NCBI GenBank assembly: GCA_003342895.1
Contig: PTFA01000338.1
Coordinates: 279,279 to 343,278, forward strand
Direction: 5' to 3'
Length of the DNA stretch: 64,000 bases
Origin: Casuarius casuarius
Taxonomy: Eukaryota > Chordata > Aves > Casuariiformes > Casuariidae
Shown here: positions 1 to 12,680 of the stretch, one piece after another
How the letters are laid out: every line of letters starts with the position of its first letter
How positions within the stretch are numbered: position 1 is the stretch's first letter
Program-made: the position numbers and the translations under genes
Notes under the pieces: generated by a model
What the model was told of the DNA's origin: nothing
Databases searched by the model: none
Seen by the model: only the letters and a program-made list of their open reading frames with translations

Positions 1-2060
1 CCACAGCAGGGCTCTGGGGCTGCTGCGGATCCTCAGGATGCCTCCCGGCTGCATTTCCCACTCACCCGCCTGCCCCACGCCCATCACCCTGGGCTAGGCA
101 GAGCCCAGCAGCCACTTTCCCAGCATCTCTCCAGCTGGGGCAGTGGGAATCGCTGCTGGACCAGAGAAGAGAGCACAGGGAGGGCAGCAGGCAGCAAACA
201 GGGCTTTTGGGAGAGGGGAGAGGTGATGGGGGCCAGCAGGAAGGGGTGACACTTAAGCTAGTGGCAGGGGAAATGTGAGACGTGGTTGGTCTGGAAAGCA
301 TGCAGCTCCTGCCAAATTTATAGCCATCCTGGGGAGGGCTGTGAGAGCCAGGGAAGGAAAGCCAGGAGCAGGCTCAGGGGATGTCGCCAGGGCCTGGCTT
401 TCCGCAGGCATGTGCTCCCGTGTTACAAGTGTCAAGAGGGCACCGTGCGAGCTGCTTTAATGAGTGCAAGGGGCAGGGGCCAGGAGAGCTGCTCCACCTT
501 CCCGGGAAGTCCTGGGAGGAAATGTGGAGCCAGGGCTGCCGAGGGGATGGTGCCCCCCTGCCTGAGTCTGCAAAGGGAGAGAGGGACCAGGAGGGGAGAG
601 ACAGCAGGAGGAAGCCAGGTTGCCGGGTGGGGGCACCCTCGGGTTCCTGCTGAGTTCCCCCGTATGGATGAGAAGAGCCACGGTCTAGCCCTGCTTTTCC
701 CTAAAGGCTGGATCTAAAGGGCCCCTGCCTGGCTGAGGACCTAAGGCTGCGGGAGGCAGGTGTGAAGCTTATGGGCTGGAAAAATCCACCTTGGTAAGCC
801 ATATCCTGAGCTCGGCTGCGCTGCTGGGTTCAGTGCCACTTTACATTAAAGCCCTGCAGAGCCTGTGGGAGTGAGCAGTCTGATTTGACCTGCGTTTACC
901 TCCTTCTGAAAGAAAATTGCCTGAGAGTTGCTGGGATTTTCTGGTTACATGAAGCCTCCCAGCGAAGGCAAGCTGGAAGGCTCTGTCCCAGTGACCACGG
1001 GATCGATCTAGCAGTGTGGGGACGCATGGGAACAGCCACAGTCAAACATCCAGATCCATAGATCCGTTTTAAGATGCTTCTTGATCTTTTCATTGGATGT
1101 GGAGCCCAGGATGGCAGAGGACTAGGTCAACAAATGCAGGGGAGCACGTGGTGAGAGATAATGGGCAAGACTCCTGCTTCGTGCAGGAGATATGAGGAAC
1201 TCTCAGGTGTGCAGGGGCCCAGGCCAGGGTCCCGTACAGCCATCCTCACTGCCTTCAACATCTACTGCACTCCACGAGGAGGCCTAGCGCTGCACCTTGA
1301 GACTTGACATCTTGAGCAAAACGGTTTTGTGACTTGGCCACGAGGCAGAGCTGGAAGAGAACTGAGAAAGAAACAGAGAACTTGTCATCCAACTGCAATT
1401 GCCTACTATAATAGCAGAGGCAAGGTGGAAAAATGGCCTTCCAGGGAAATTGCTTTGGGTAAAAATGATCCATTTCTTGCTCCTAACTTGCAGCTACAGA
1501 TTTTCCCATTTTAACCCCTTCTCATGCTTCTTGCATCTTGCAGAATATAAAGCAGCTGCCATGGTTTGGGCCATTACAATATCTGTCAGGAAGGGACAAT
1601 TCAGAGGATATTGTCTCCACAAGAAGGCTGTTAACCCTCTCCCAACTAGCTCTTCATGCCCATATGGTTTCTACTTCTCGCTTGCAGACTGCTCCCGGTT
1701 TGGAGGCAGAAGTAGTCATTTCTTTACATCTCCCTAACCTAGGCTGGTTGCAGCCATGCAGGAGCTGCACAAAAACCAGCTTGCACAGGTGGGAGAGCAC
1801 CACGGAGGCACCATCCCTCTGCCTCCCGCCACAAGCCTGGCCAAAAGAGAGCAAGTCTGGAAATTGCAGTGCTCTCCATCCTCTCGGTGCATGGAAGGCA
1901 AGCAGGCTCCATCTGTTCCGGCTGGTGCTGCATGGCCCTCCCTTCTGCTGCAGGAAACTCATTAAGTGCCAGCAGCGTGGGGCTAACGACATGCAGATGA
2001 GCACTTCCACCTCTGTCTGCCAGCAGACCGCGAGGCTGGGAAGTTAGGACGGTGGCACAT
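1..2060. other. Noncoding, no gene recognised
   Basis: Unique-looking, moderately GC-rich sequence. The short open frames in it show no recognisable domain, and I see no splice-flanked exon. Confidence 0.6.
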
Positions 2061-2061
2061 T

Positions 2062-2147
2062 GCCTTCCCTGACAAGGATGTTGTGAGGATTAATTAGGAA
2101 ATACTTGCAAAGTGCTCCGGCACTGGAAAGCACTAAGCATTATTAAT
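2062..2147 (+). repeat. MIR-like SINE fragment (3' half)
   Basis: The order of TTGTGAGGATTAA, then AAATACTTGCAAAGTGCT, then a degraded GGCACT...AAGCACTAAGCATTATTA follows the 3' half of the MIR core-SINE consensus. It is old and diverged. Confidence 0.6.
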
Positions 2148-3924
2148 CGGTGTCATGACTTACATAAAAGAATTGCAGAAAGTGTGAGGGGGCAGCAAGC
2201 AGGAGAAATAAATCACCCCACGGCTTTGATGGGGTGCAAGGGACAGGTACAGGTCATCCTCACCCTGCCGCACTACTGCCGGCGCAGCTGGGAGCAAGCT
2301 CCCCGCCGGCTGCACCACCAGCTGTGGCCGCAACAAGCAGCGGTGGGTGCCCCCAGGCTTTGCACCCACAAAAGGGGCTTTTTGGGGAGGCCAGCAAGAA
2401 TGGGCATGTCCCCCTAGCACTCAGCACACCTTTGCTCCTGACATGTTGGCATGATGTTGGTGAGGCATGGGAGCCCACGGGTGTCATCCCACCCAAAAGA
2501 CACAACTCGGGGACGCCTGGACATGACTTGGCGGCTGTCCCTTAGCCAGAGGCGACCATCCCCCTCCTCTGCAGGCTGCCCTGGGCTTAGGGGAGAGACC
2601 GCAGAGCAACTCTCTGATGCACGTAGGCAGCCGTGTCCCCCCCGCCGAGCAGCCCCTTCCCTCCGTGGTGTCCCCCACCGCAGTGGGGCTGGCGGTCCAG
2701 CCCAGCCATTTCTGGCCTCTTCACAGACCCCAAAACCAGTGGGTGAAAAAACATGTACTGGGAAGAGTCATTTCTCCTCCTCAGACTCCGGCAGAAACCC
2801 CCTGCTCGGAGAGGGTCTGCTCTGTCCCACCAAGCTGGAGCGGGAGGAAAAGGAGACCTCTGCTCCCATCTATGGGGAGCTGGGAGAAGTACCGCTGGGG
2901 AGAGAGACCCCCCCCACACCCCTGCAGCAGTCAAGGGTCACCAGAAAAGAGGAGGGACAGCAGCACTGCAGTGGGTGGCAGGGCCCCATCCCAAGTCACC
3001 AACGTGCCAGCGCCCACCATGCCAGCGTAAGTGACGGCTCCTGTTTTGCACGCCAGCGTTGCACCACGACATCTGCACGGAGCTGGGCTTGAGCAAGGAG
3101 CCTGACTGGGTCAACCAGACAGGGATTTTGCAGTGCTGGGTGGGTGCAAATGTGGTCAGCAATGGTATTTTGGGAGCAGAGCAGAACGGCCAAGCAAAGG
3201 CAGACCCCTGGCACCCACATCTGGCCACAGCTGGGTGGATGTTTCCCTCCAGAGCAGCCTGGAGGGCTCCAGAGGAGCTACGAGCTTTTAAAACCCTACG
3301 TGGGGCTGCACACGCAGAGCCCTGCGGACACACACCCTCTGGACACGTCTGTGTGCAAACGCGCTCAGCCTGTGCCAAACATTTTTCATACCCTCCATGG
3401 AGGAGCAGAGACAAAAGCTTGCACAAAAAAACATTGTCCCATTTTTCTGCCTGGGATATGTCTGGAAGCGGACTTCAAACTCCTCAGATGCAGATGGTAA
3501 GCACAATTATTGAAACATGCTGTTAAAATCTGTGATTTTTCTGAAAACAGCCGGTATCTGTGAGGCCAGGCCTGTTGCAACAGGACACGGCTGCTCAGGG
3601 TGGTTTCTCGTGTCCTGCTCTGCGACTGGCGTTAGGAACAGCCAATTCATCTCGGCACTAATTTGCGTGCACATTATTATGGCTTGCTCTCTCCAAATCT
3701 CTGCGCAGGTAAAACCTGAGGGCTGGATATTTGCAGGAAGCAAACACAGAAGGGGGCACAACCCAGACCAAGCAAATTCATTCTTCTAGACAAGCAAATA
3801 TTCAGGGGACTTTTTTTTCCCCTGTGTTTGCTCATTCTATTTCAATGATTTTGAACATGTGGAAGGTCATATTAGTTCCTCGAAATAGCTCCTTCTAGCC
3901 TAGGGTTTTCTCTCTTCTCATCTC
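2148..3924. other. Noncoding, no gene recognised
   Basis: GC-rich to about 3.4 kb, then AT-richer with TTATTATGG and similar motifs near 3.67 kb. Overlapping open frames on both strands are consistent with GC-rich chance frames. Confidence 0.55.
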
Positions 3925-4112
3925 TTGTTCCGTTCTGTTACTTCTTTTTCTTTCTTTTTCTTCCTTTCTTCCTGCCTTCCTTCCCTCCTTCCTTTCCTTC
4001 TTCCCTTTTCTTCCCTTCCCTCTTTATCCCCATCTCTCTTTCTTTCTCTCCTTCATTCCTTTGTTCTTTGATCCTTTCCTTTCTTTTCCTTCTTTCTTTT
4101 CCTTCTTTCCCA
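3925..4112 (+). repeat. Polypyrimidine simple repeat (TTCC/TTTC)n
   Basis: Almost pure pyrimidine tract made of interleaved TTCC, TTTC and CTTC units with rare purine interruptions. A lysine/glutamate/arginine-rich minus-strand frame across it is an artefact of the repeat. Confidence 0.9.
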
Positions 4113-5559
4113 AAGCCTGGACATGACCCCTGGCCCCAGCACACACCTCCCCAAGGTTCAGGGCCAGTTAAGGAGGAGTTGCCTGGGGGCAGCCGGCACC
4201 TCTGCTCTCCCCCTGGGGCAGGGACAGCCTTTCCCTGTGCCCGTCCACATCTATAGCTGCTGCTCACCCCATCTGCCCCCCAGGCCCCACACAGAGCCAC
4301 TGAATTGGGAGTTAATTTGAATTTGAGTTGACAAAGTCCAGGCATATCCCCTCCGCGCAGGCAGGAAACGGCCAACCTGTTCACCTTCTAGCAAAGAGGG
4401 CAGCAGAGAGGGGAAATGCTTTTACCTTCCCCTCCACTCAATTTAACTCTTAAAAAATATATATATATAGGGTCAAATAAAATATCACCGTGGGCTGGCC
4501 CAATCCGAGGTGGAAATTCCCCACCAGTGTCCAGAGGCGTCTGGGGCGGGAAGGGAAACTCCGTCCTGCAATTGCAACCTCCCCTCTGCCTATACCTGCA
4601 TCTCCTGGGCTGTCAAACCACCACCTTCAATCACAGGGGACTTCAGCAGGGCCAGAAAGTGGCAGATTTTCTGCTTCAGCCAGAGATGCTGAGAGCAGAG
4701 CGCTGCAGCAGGGCTGAGCCCCGACAGCCTCTCTCCCCATCCAGCCTCATGCAGACACCTCCGTCTTCTCCTCCCTTGCCTGAAATCTCCCTCAGCTTTT
4801 CAATCTCGCCCCCCACTGCTTCCCTGACATTTCTCTCTCACAGACAGCACTTCCAGCTGATGTTGATTTTTCTTCCTCTGCAACAGTGTTCTTAAGCACA
4901 GGCAAGGCAGCTGGAATAAAATTAGCATTATTTAGCATTACCCAGCACCAAAGGCACTTGACAGATGCACAAGAACAAAGATTTGGGCTGCAAGTTGGGA
5001 GAAAGCTTTGTAACGCTTCCCATGCTGAAAAATGGGAGGAGGTGAGCCAGAGACCCAGCATCACCTTCCCAGGGGACACTATAAAGCCAGAGACTCCCAG
5101 GCTCGGATGCACGCTGCAAATTCCCTGTGGCATCAAGCACCAAACTCACTGTGCCAGCAGTGGAAAAGCAAATGGGCATTTTTCGCAGCTTTGAGAGGGA
5201 CTGCAGCCTGGAGCAACAGCCTTGCACCAGCATCTCCTGCTCCGTCTATTGTCATGTGCCCTGACACAGCCCTGGTACTTTCTCCACCCCAAAACAAGCC
5301 CCACCGGCACCCCTGGGTTATTAGCTCCTATTGCCGGTGATAAGAGGAGGGCAGGGATCCAAAATATGATGGGAAGAGATTTGGGGAAGGGAAGGGAGCA
5401 GCCGGCAGAGGATTTGAGACCGGAGCTGGACCCCAGCCCAGGATCTACCCCAATACTAATTCCTTTTGGCTGGTTGTTTTCACCCTGGCCTCACCTCTCG
5501 CCTGCCGGGTGTGGAGCCCTTGACACTGCCGCCACCACTAATGACCCTAACGAGGCTTC
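4113..5559. other. Noncoding, no gene recognised
   Basis: Includes a short (TA)n run near 4.46 kb and an AT-rich patch at 4.90-4.95 kb with AAAATTAGCATTATTTAGC. No exon or RNA gene was recognised. Confidence 0.55.
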
Positions 5560-6020
5560 AGTTAGGGGCGATATCGCGGGAGCCTCAGCTTGTTTGCCAG
5601 CTTCCCTGCGGCTGGCAGCAACGTCAGGTTTTTCCGCTGCTCTAAGGGCAACCTGTCAAACCAACCCGCCCCTCCAGAGACGCGCCGCTCAGCCTCGCGC
5701 TTGCACAGCCCCGTCCGGACGAGCACGTGGTGCCGCGGCGGCGCTGGAAGCAGGATAAACAACCCCGCGCCGCGCCGCCTTCGTTTGTGTGCTTGCTCTC
5801 CCGAGAACTCCAGTAATTGCATCTTTGCCTTGAAATACCACGCCGCTCCGTTGGCATTTCACTGTTTAAATGTCTCCCGCTTGGAAGATGACATTGTCTG
5901 GAGGCGGCTGGATCGGGGTGGTGTGTGCGCAGCTCGGCGCAGGAAAACAACGGGGCGCTCCGGGTTTTTAACAGCTCCGGTGGTGGCAGGCAGCAGCGGG
6001 CGCTGGGAGGGCCGGGGCTG
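5560..6020. promoter_or_regulatory. CpG-rich patch (possible small CpG island)
   Basis: CpG dinucleotides are frequent (for example GCCGCGGCGGCGC near 5.73 kb) while neighbouring sequence is CpG-poor. A plain AT-rich stretch (AATTGCATCTTTGCC, near 5.81 kb) sits inside. It could be an alternative promoter of an undetected transcript or a CpG-rich enhancer; no adjoining exon was found. Confidence 0.4.
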
Positions 6021-6359
6021 AGCGGCTTTTGCAGGATGGCTGTAGAAAGCTGGGTCCAAGCTGGGCATCAGGTCGTCCCCCCTTCCCAAGTCCTTGGAGG
6101 GGAGGAGGCAGGGAACGGTCCTTCCTCTCTCACCCTGCCCATACCTGGCGGTTGCTGGGCTGCATCCCCCTTCCTCGGAGGGCATCCGATAGGGAAGGTC
6201 ACTGGGGCGCTCCTTTTCGGACAGGGCTGTCCAGCCCACGAGAGCTGGCGCCGCGCAGCACGACGGCCATGGCCAGGCGAACTGCTCACCTCCCCGCCGT
6301 GCACGCCAGAGCATCAGGATTTGATGCTTCTGCGTTTTGTTTTCCATTTTGCAAGCCAT

Positions 6360-6660
6360 GGGTGAGCTGAAACATTTCTGCAGTTAACGTAACAGCATTA
6401 GGGACTGCAATTAGGAAATATTCTTGTCAGGGGAGCGAGCAGCAGGAGGAATGTCCTTTCTTATTATTTTGGGGGGGAAATGTAATTATTACCCCTTTGG
6501 CCTGTCTGCAAAAGGGATTAATAATGTCCAGCTTTGCAGCTGTCACAGCCCTGATTAATTGGGCTCCCTGCACTGAAACCTCATCTGTTTGTCTTGTGTG
6601 AATGTGCAAATTGAAAACACAACACAATAAATCTCACTGGGCACCCCGCAACTCTCAGCT
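6360..6660. promoter_or_regulatory. Putative conserved noncoding element
   Basis: AT-rich island between GC-rich flanks. It contains GTTAACGT (6383), a TEAD-like GGAATGT (about 6450), TGTAATTATTA (6481), GGATTAATAATG (about 6515) and GATTAATTG (6553). Clustered homeodomain cores are typical of developmental enhancers. Conservation was not testable here. Confidence 0.4.
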
Positions 6661-9114
6661 TATCGGCTGCCCTCCTCCTACCTCTGTTCCCAAGCGGCCT
6701 GGAAGGGTCGAGCCGCTGCTTCGCAGCCGTGTTGGGGGTGGATCTGGGCAATCTCATCGCTGCCCTGGGCACAATGGGGTTAAAAGGCCTGGGACACCGT
6801 CTGCAGTCACGCAGCCACCCTCCGTCTCCCAAACAGAGTCACACCGAGGGAAGAAGCTGCAGGAATGGAGTTGCAATCAGGGCATTTGCTTTCCAGCAGG
6901 ATTTGCCACCCGGTTAGGGAGAGGCCACTCCATGGAGCCACATGCATGTGTCCCTCATCCCTCCTGGGCACCTTGGGGTCTATAGCAAGGGGTTGCAGGG
7001 GGTCAGCTGGATTCATGGATGATGTCTTGCTCCATCAAGTGGGATTTGCCTCAGCTAACTTTTAGGCCACGATTCATCCATCCCAAAGGAGGGATCATGT
7101 CCTGAGCACTGCTGGCTCTGCCGAGACAGGAGGCTGGGCTCATTGCACAGGCTGTGGGCCAGGGTTTTGGCTTCAAAGTGAGTCTTCCAGCTTCCACCAG
7201 TACCACCAAAAGGGTGAAGTGGTCTTTTTGTCTGCAAGGCAGCGTGTCTTGCCCCTTGGTGCTGAATAAACAGACTACCATGATGCTAAGGAAGATCATT
7301 ATTAATTAGAGCCTAGGGAAGATGCACTCGCTGCAAATCATAGGCATTTTTTCAGGGACATGAAAGTCAATATGGCCAGAGTTATGTGGCAGTATAGTCT
7401 CGGAGGGGGGAATACACTGGGCTCAGACAGACCCCTGGCAGGATCTAGCCCAAGATCTGGGTCCTGTCCAGAAACAGCCCTGGGACAAGTTTGGTATTGC
7501 TCTGTCCCGTGCCTGGCAACCATGCGTCACAGGAGCAGGGGGTAGATGTGGTAGAGGAAATAGGGCTGTGTCCTCCCCCCAAAATTGTAACCCCAAGGGC
7601 CATGCTGTGCCAGGCAGGGTCCAGACACAGTAGGGAGATGACCCACTGCTGCCCAGTGAAGCCATTCATGAACTTCACTGGGATGGGATCCCCCCAGAAA
7701 AGATCCTGCAGGGCCTGCAGGCAGGTGGAAGACAGTACTCTAATTAAATACCCGCTCTCTATCGCTTTGTCTGATGCTCACAGAATGAAAACAAGTGGAA
7801 AACTAGCAGGAAACCTGTGTTTACCGTTTCTCAGCCTATAATATGTAATGTTTTCTCAGTGTGCCTTCAGGAGACTGTAAAAGAGACAAGCGTCTGGGAG
7901 CCCAGATTGAATGAAAAAGGTACAGAACAAGTTTTTAGGCCAGAAATGCTGAGGATGGGGAAAGTACAGTGACCCCCCATGGCCTGTTACATTTACCCTA
8001 CCAGGAGGAAAGGTTGCCCTTATATAATATATCCTTAGAGCAGCCGGTATCGCGGCTGTCTTCCAGTGATCTGCAAAGCCTGACAGGCAGAAAGGCAGGG
8101 GGAGCTTCAGGGTCCTGAAGCAAATCGCCCTTCTCCAGGCACCAGACAACGCAATTCACCTTCCCACATGTGAATTAGCTGCTGAGAGCTGACTGGGGCC
8201 ACTGTGGTGTTGCTGGCGCAGGCCAGAAAAGCATCTGGCCCCGGGGAGCCCGTCCCAGCCCCAAATCCATGCCAGCCCAGCATATTCAGGGTACTCCAGG
8301 GTATTTAGGGAGCCCAGCATTTAATTTTGTTGTGGGACTAGCAAGATGGGCAGTGACATGACTCTGCACTGTCTGAGCCAGCTGTGCCTGGGAGATGGTT
8401 ACCGACGGTATGATGGGGACCGGCGGCAGCATTGGAAAGTCTGGTGAGTTGTCCTGGCTCAGGTCATGCTTTCAGTAACGACCCAGCTGATGGAAAGCAG
8501 AGGGTATTTCTCCCATCTGCAGGCATCAGTGAGCTGGGAGGAATGGCAAGTGCAGGGGAGGACGGGACTGGTGTGTGAAACCATTTGCACAGATTGGAGG
8601 AACCATCTGAAAAAGGATAGGGTGCAATTCAGAAAGAATAAAAGTCACAGAGGAGGCATTTTGCACTGCAGAAGAACCTGCAGGCCCTCCCGCCCCAGCG
8701 CAGCCTGGCCACCATGTGCTGGAGCCACTAGCCACAGCCTGGAGCTGAATCCATGCAGCCGGACCCCAAGGGAGATCGTATCCTGCAGCCGAGCCTCTGC
8801 GGTGAAGACAGCTCTGCAGCAGAGGACTCAAGGGTTGCAGCAGGATGCCTGCCAACCCACTCAGCACAGGTTAACCGGACGGCAGCAGGAGCTTTTGGAT
8901 AAGGATTAGGAGAGCCCAGCCAAGGCTAGGGGTGGGAAGAGCAGCCCTGGGTCGCTTGGGGAGAGCTGCAAGAGCTGGCGAGAGCCAGCTGTCAGTGATG
9001 CTCTGGGAACCGCGGGAAGGCTGAGACTGAAGGAGCACCCCTGGGCCTCTGCCCTGGCACCTTTAAGGAACCCCCCCCCCCCCCGCATCCTCTGTTTGCG
9101 CTGATCTGCCGGGG
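6661..9114. other. Noncoding, no gene recognised
   Basis: Mixed composition. A short TTAATTAG-containing patch lies at 7.30 kb and ATTAAATACCC near 7.74 kb. A C14 run closes it at 9071-9084. No coding exon, tRNA or clear repeat was recognised. Confidence 0.5.
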
Positions 9115-9245
9115 ACTGCGCTGGGTTGAAACCATTAAATCTATTTTCTGTAGCTGAATAATTTTAATTTTCTAGTCAGTTACCTTTTAGGTCTCGCTTC
9201 TTGTTTCTTTGGGTCTTAATTGCCTTTTCCGTCTCTCAGCGCTCC
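9115..9245. promoter_or_regulatory. Putative conserved noncoding element
   Basis: Abrupt AT-rich stretch with CCATTAAATC, GAATAATTTTAATTTTC and GTCTTAATTGCC, bounded by a C14 run and a GC-rich CT-rich segment. The call rests on base composition and homeodomain-like cores only. Confidence 0.3.
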
Positions 9246-12109
9246 CTTGGCACGCTCTCCCTCCCTCCGCCGGCATGCCTGCTTCCTCCTCCTGCCCTGT
9301 CTCCTCCCTCCCTGCCGGGCCAGTTCCCAGCCTGTCTCCCAGGCAGCCTAAAACCCCCTAAAAAGGGTGATTCCAACAGGCACCATGTCCTCTGCTCCTG
9401 CCCAGCTTTGCCAGCCACCCCGCTCCACCCCAGAAGTGGCTTCAGTCCTAAGGGATGCTGCACCTCTCTGGCAGGAGATGGTGCCTGGGCCCAGGATCAG
9501 GCCAGCCCTGGGGCTGGTGTGCAGCTACATGACACCCCCATGGATCGCGCCCAAAGGCTACGTGTTGGGTCTCACCTGCTCCCCTCCTGAGGAGGTACTG
9601 ATGGGCTTTGGGGTTGTCTCTTTTAAAGAAAAGGCCATTCCCCAGCTGCAGTCCCACCCCCTCAGCGGCGCTGTCGTTGCCCCAGCTGGGAATCCAGTGT
9701 CCTGACTCTGCTTCCTCCGCTCGTCAGCAGAAGAGCGATGCCCAAACCACATCAGAGCTGCTTCGTGCATCAAGAAACAGATATAAGCTGGTGTAAATCT
9801 CTCCCTGCTGCAGAAAACACCCATCTCACGGGTGTGCAAAAGCATGGGAGACAGCATGTCGTGCGCTGGGACGGTATCTCCTGGCGTGCCGGCCCCAGCA
9901 AGGCACCACCCAGAGGAGATCGAACCACAAGCTCGTGCGGTGCAGCCTGGAGTCACTCCCCGAAAACCACCCACCGGCAAACCTGAGTGCAGAGCCAGCT
10001 GCATCCCTGGTCCTGGGAACCAGAGGCTGATAAATAACACAGCGCTGATGTCAGGGGTCCCTTTGCTTCGAGAAGAGGAGGAAAAAAAACAGGAAATAGC
10101 AACAATCAGCGCACCAGAAAGCCCCATTTTTGCTCCACCTGGTTACAGGGCTCCCTTCTCCGCTGCACCCAGTGTTTCAGGCTGCACCACCTCTGGCTGG
10201 GGCAGTGCAAGGGATGGGGAGCAGCGGAGGGAGGTTGGTACCCAATTCTGGCAGAGCTAGAGGGGACAGGAGAGGAGAAGGCAGGGCTGCTGCAGGGGAG
10301 GGTGAGGGGCTGGTGGCAGACAGGACAGGGCGCCCCAAAATCATCACCGTTCAAACGGGTGTCTCCGGGTCCGCTGCAAAACTGTTCCTTAAAAACAAGT
10401 TAGTAAGTGGCGCATCGTACTTCCACACTGGCCTCGTTTCTAAACCTCTGCAAAAAAATAAATGAAAGGAAGAAAGAAAAGAAAAGCAAACCAGACGGGG
10501 AAATGCAGCCCTCTGAAGAAGACGCGGCTCATCTGAACCGGAGCACTTCAGACGCTGCTCGCAAGCCTCGTTAAGCAACGGGCGTCTGAGTGCATCAGCT
10601 TGTGTGACGGCTGATTTATATCAGCTCGCAGGGCGTGCGGGAGCGCGAGCACTGCGTCCTGCCAGCCTGCACGGCCAAGAGAGGGCAGTAGTGACCAGTC
10701 GGGGGGGTTATTGGCTCTGTCCCCCCAATTGCACCCTCCCCTCCCCAGCCTAGAGGCATTGCTATCCTGCCCAGCCTCCCTCCTTCCCCACAGCCCGATG
10801 CCAGGGCCCTACTGCAAGTCCTGCAAAAAACACCGCCCGCACCATTCCCACGGAGGCATCCCTGATTGCACATCCCTGAAATTCAGGCAGTCAGTGGTGT
10901 CATTTAAATATCCTGGGCAGGGGAGATTCTGATTGCTTTTATTATCAAGGTAATCTACCCCCCTGATTTCGAGAGACCTCCTGCAGGTTTGTCCTAGTAT
11001 CAGTGCAAGAAGAGCTTAATCCATAGGATGTATTGCCACTCTGGGATACATCTGGCGTTAGCGTATTCCTCTGGTGTACACACACACTCTTAAACTCTAA
11101 TGTCACCCAGAAGCCAGTATGCATGGTGCATTGCAAACAGGAGGAAATCGGTGTGGAAAAGTCTGCCTCTTGCTTCCGTCAGGCGGCAGATAATGAACCC
11201 TTCCACCAGGCTCCCAGCGATTTCGTGGGGTTTTCTGCAATCCAGGAGCTGGTTGTTCTGCAGAAGCAGGGACTGGAGCTTGGGGGTGGCACGGGGCAGG
11301 GGCAGCCACGCAGCAGTTCCTCTTCCATATAGAGAGTTATTCCTTGTCTGCTTTAATGAATTAACCGCCAGCTGGTTCTCCTTGGGAGCTGGAACATGGG
11401 TCTCACTGGCTGTCAGAGAGGGGCTGTGTCTGCACCTGGGTTGCCCATTTCCCAAATATTGCTCATACTAATAGCACAGGTCTCCAAGATGAGCCAGGCT
11501 GCTGGCCTCTGAACTCTGTGCGTGCCCCCTTTACAAATCCCTTGGCCTTTAAAAGGTCATAAAGCAGAGAGAAAGCCTGGAGCATGAGCCTGAAAGCCAG
11601 GCTCCCTGTCTGAAAGTCAAACAAGGAGCTCACTTCTCACCGGGCATCCTGAGCAACCCAAGTGGGAACAGAGATACCTTGCAGAGGAGCTGAGGATGCT
11701 CTGCTCTCCTCGGCTAGACATGTGCAAAAGAAACCAGTCGAGACAGAGGACTGGATCCCATTGGGGCAGGGTCTAGTGACCTGGAAGGAAATGTGAGGCA
11801 CAGAAAAAGCAAGAAGCAGAAGACAGTTTCCCATAGACTCAAACTTAAAGGAGCCTGAATTCCCTTTTCAGAAATGGGTTGGGCCCGTAAGAAACCAAGG
11901 CCGTTTGTTTTCTCCCCCTGAAAAACACAAGTATTTTCACAGAAAGGAAATGCTGGTTTCTGGCCCACTTTAGCAGCTACCAGTTTAAACACGCTGTTGT
12001 TGTTCTCCTCCGGTTTGTCCGCAGGTGCCCTCCGCTGCAGCGCCCAGACCTGGATGCGGCTCAGACAAAGCAGAACTGCAGCTTTCCATGGCGCACATCC
12101 AACCTCCGA
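9246..12109. other. Noncoding, no gene recognised
   Basis: GC-rich with minor AT-rich patches (TTTAAATATCC near 10.90 kb; TTTATTATCAAGGTAATC near 10.94 kb). Open frames here overlap on both strands and resemble no family. Confidence 0.5.
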
Positions 12110-12680
12110 CATTAATGCATCCCAGGAGGCGAGCTGCCCTTTTTGCTAAACCATCGCACTATTGACTCATGCTAAGTTAGTGATCCATCTTAACCTCCGG
12201 ATCCTTTCCTGCCATCCTGCTGCCTCTCCAGGCTCCCCTGCCTGTACATTTATGCATTCGTTTATCCTTCCCAAGCGCGGCACCCTGTGCTCACCGTACT
12301 AAATCTCGGCTGGCTGACTCCAGACGCTCTCCGATTCATCCCCATCATTTCGGATTCTGAGGCTGTCCTCCCAAGTTCTCGCAGCACCCTCATTAATACA
12401 CAGCCTTGGACTTATTGAGCAGATGCTGATATCAAAATGCATATGATTATTTCCAGTTAGCAAAGAATTGTATCTCTTTAGCCAGCAGGAATCTTTTTTG
12501 GATATGCCTTAAAGAAAAACTTCAATTGCTATCACTTGCACTGATAAAAATCCAGAATAATAACTACTGACTCTAGTACAGATACTTCAAATTTATACCT
12601 GTAAATCTGAGAACAGATTCAGGCCGCTTCTTGTCTGGCACCCGGCAGTCAGTCGTAACACCGGTCTACAAAATGCCCAC
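12110..12680. promoter_or_regulatory. Putative conserved noncoding element, long
   Basis: About 570 bp of balanced, low-CpG sequence. It carries an AP-1/Maf-type TGACTCATGC (12163), TTTATGCATTCG (about 12249), CATTAATACAC (about 12391), a POU-like ATGCATATGATTATT (about 12437) and further AT-rich text to 12.6 kb. No open frame crosses it. It looks like an enhancer-type element. Confidence 0.4.
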
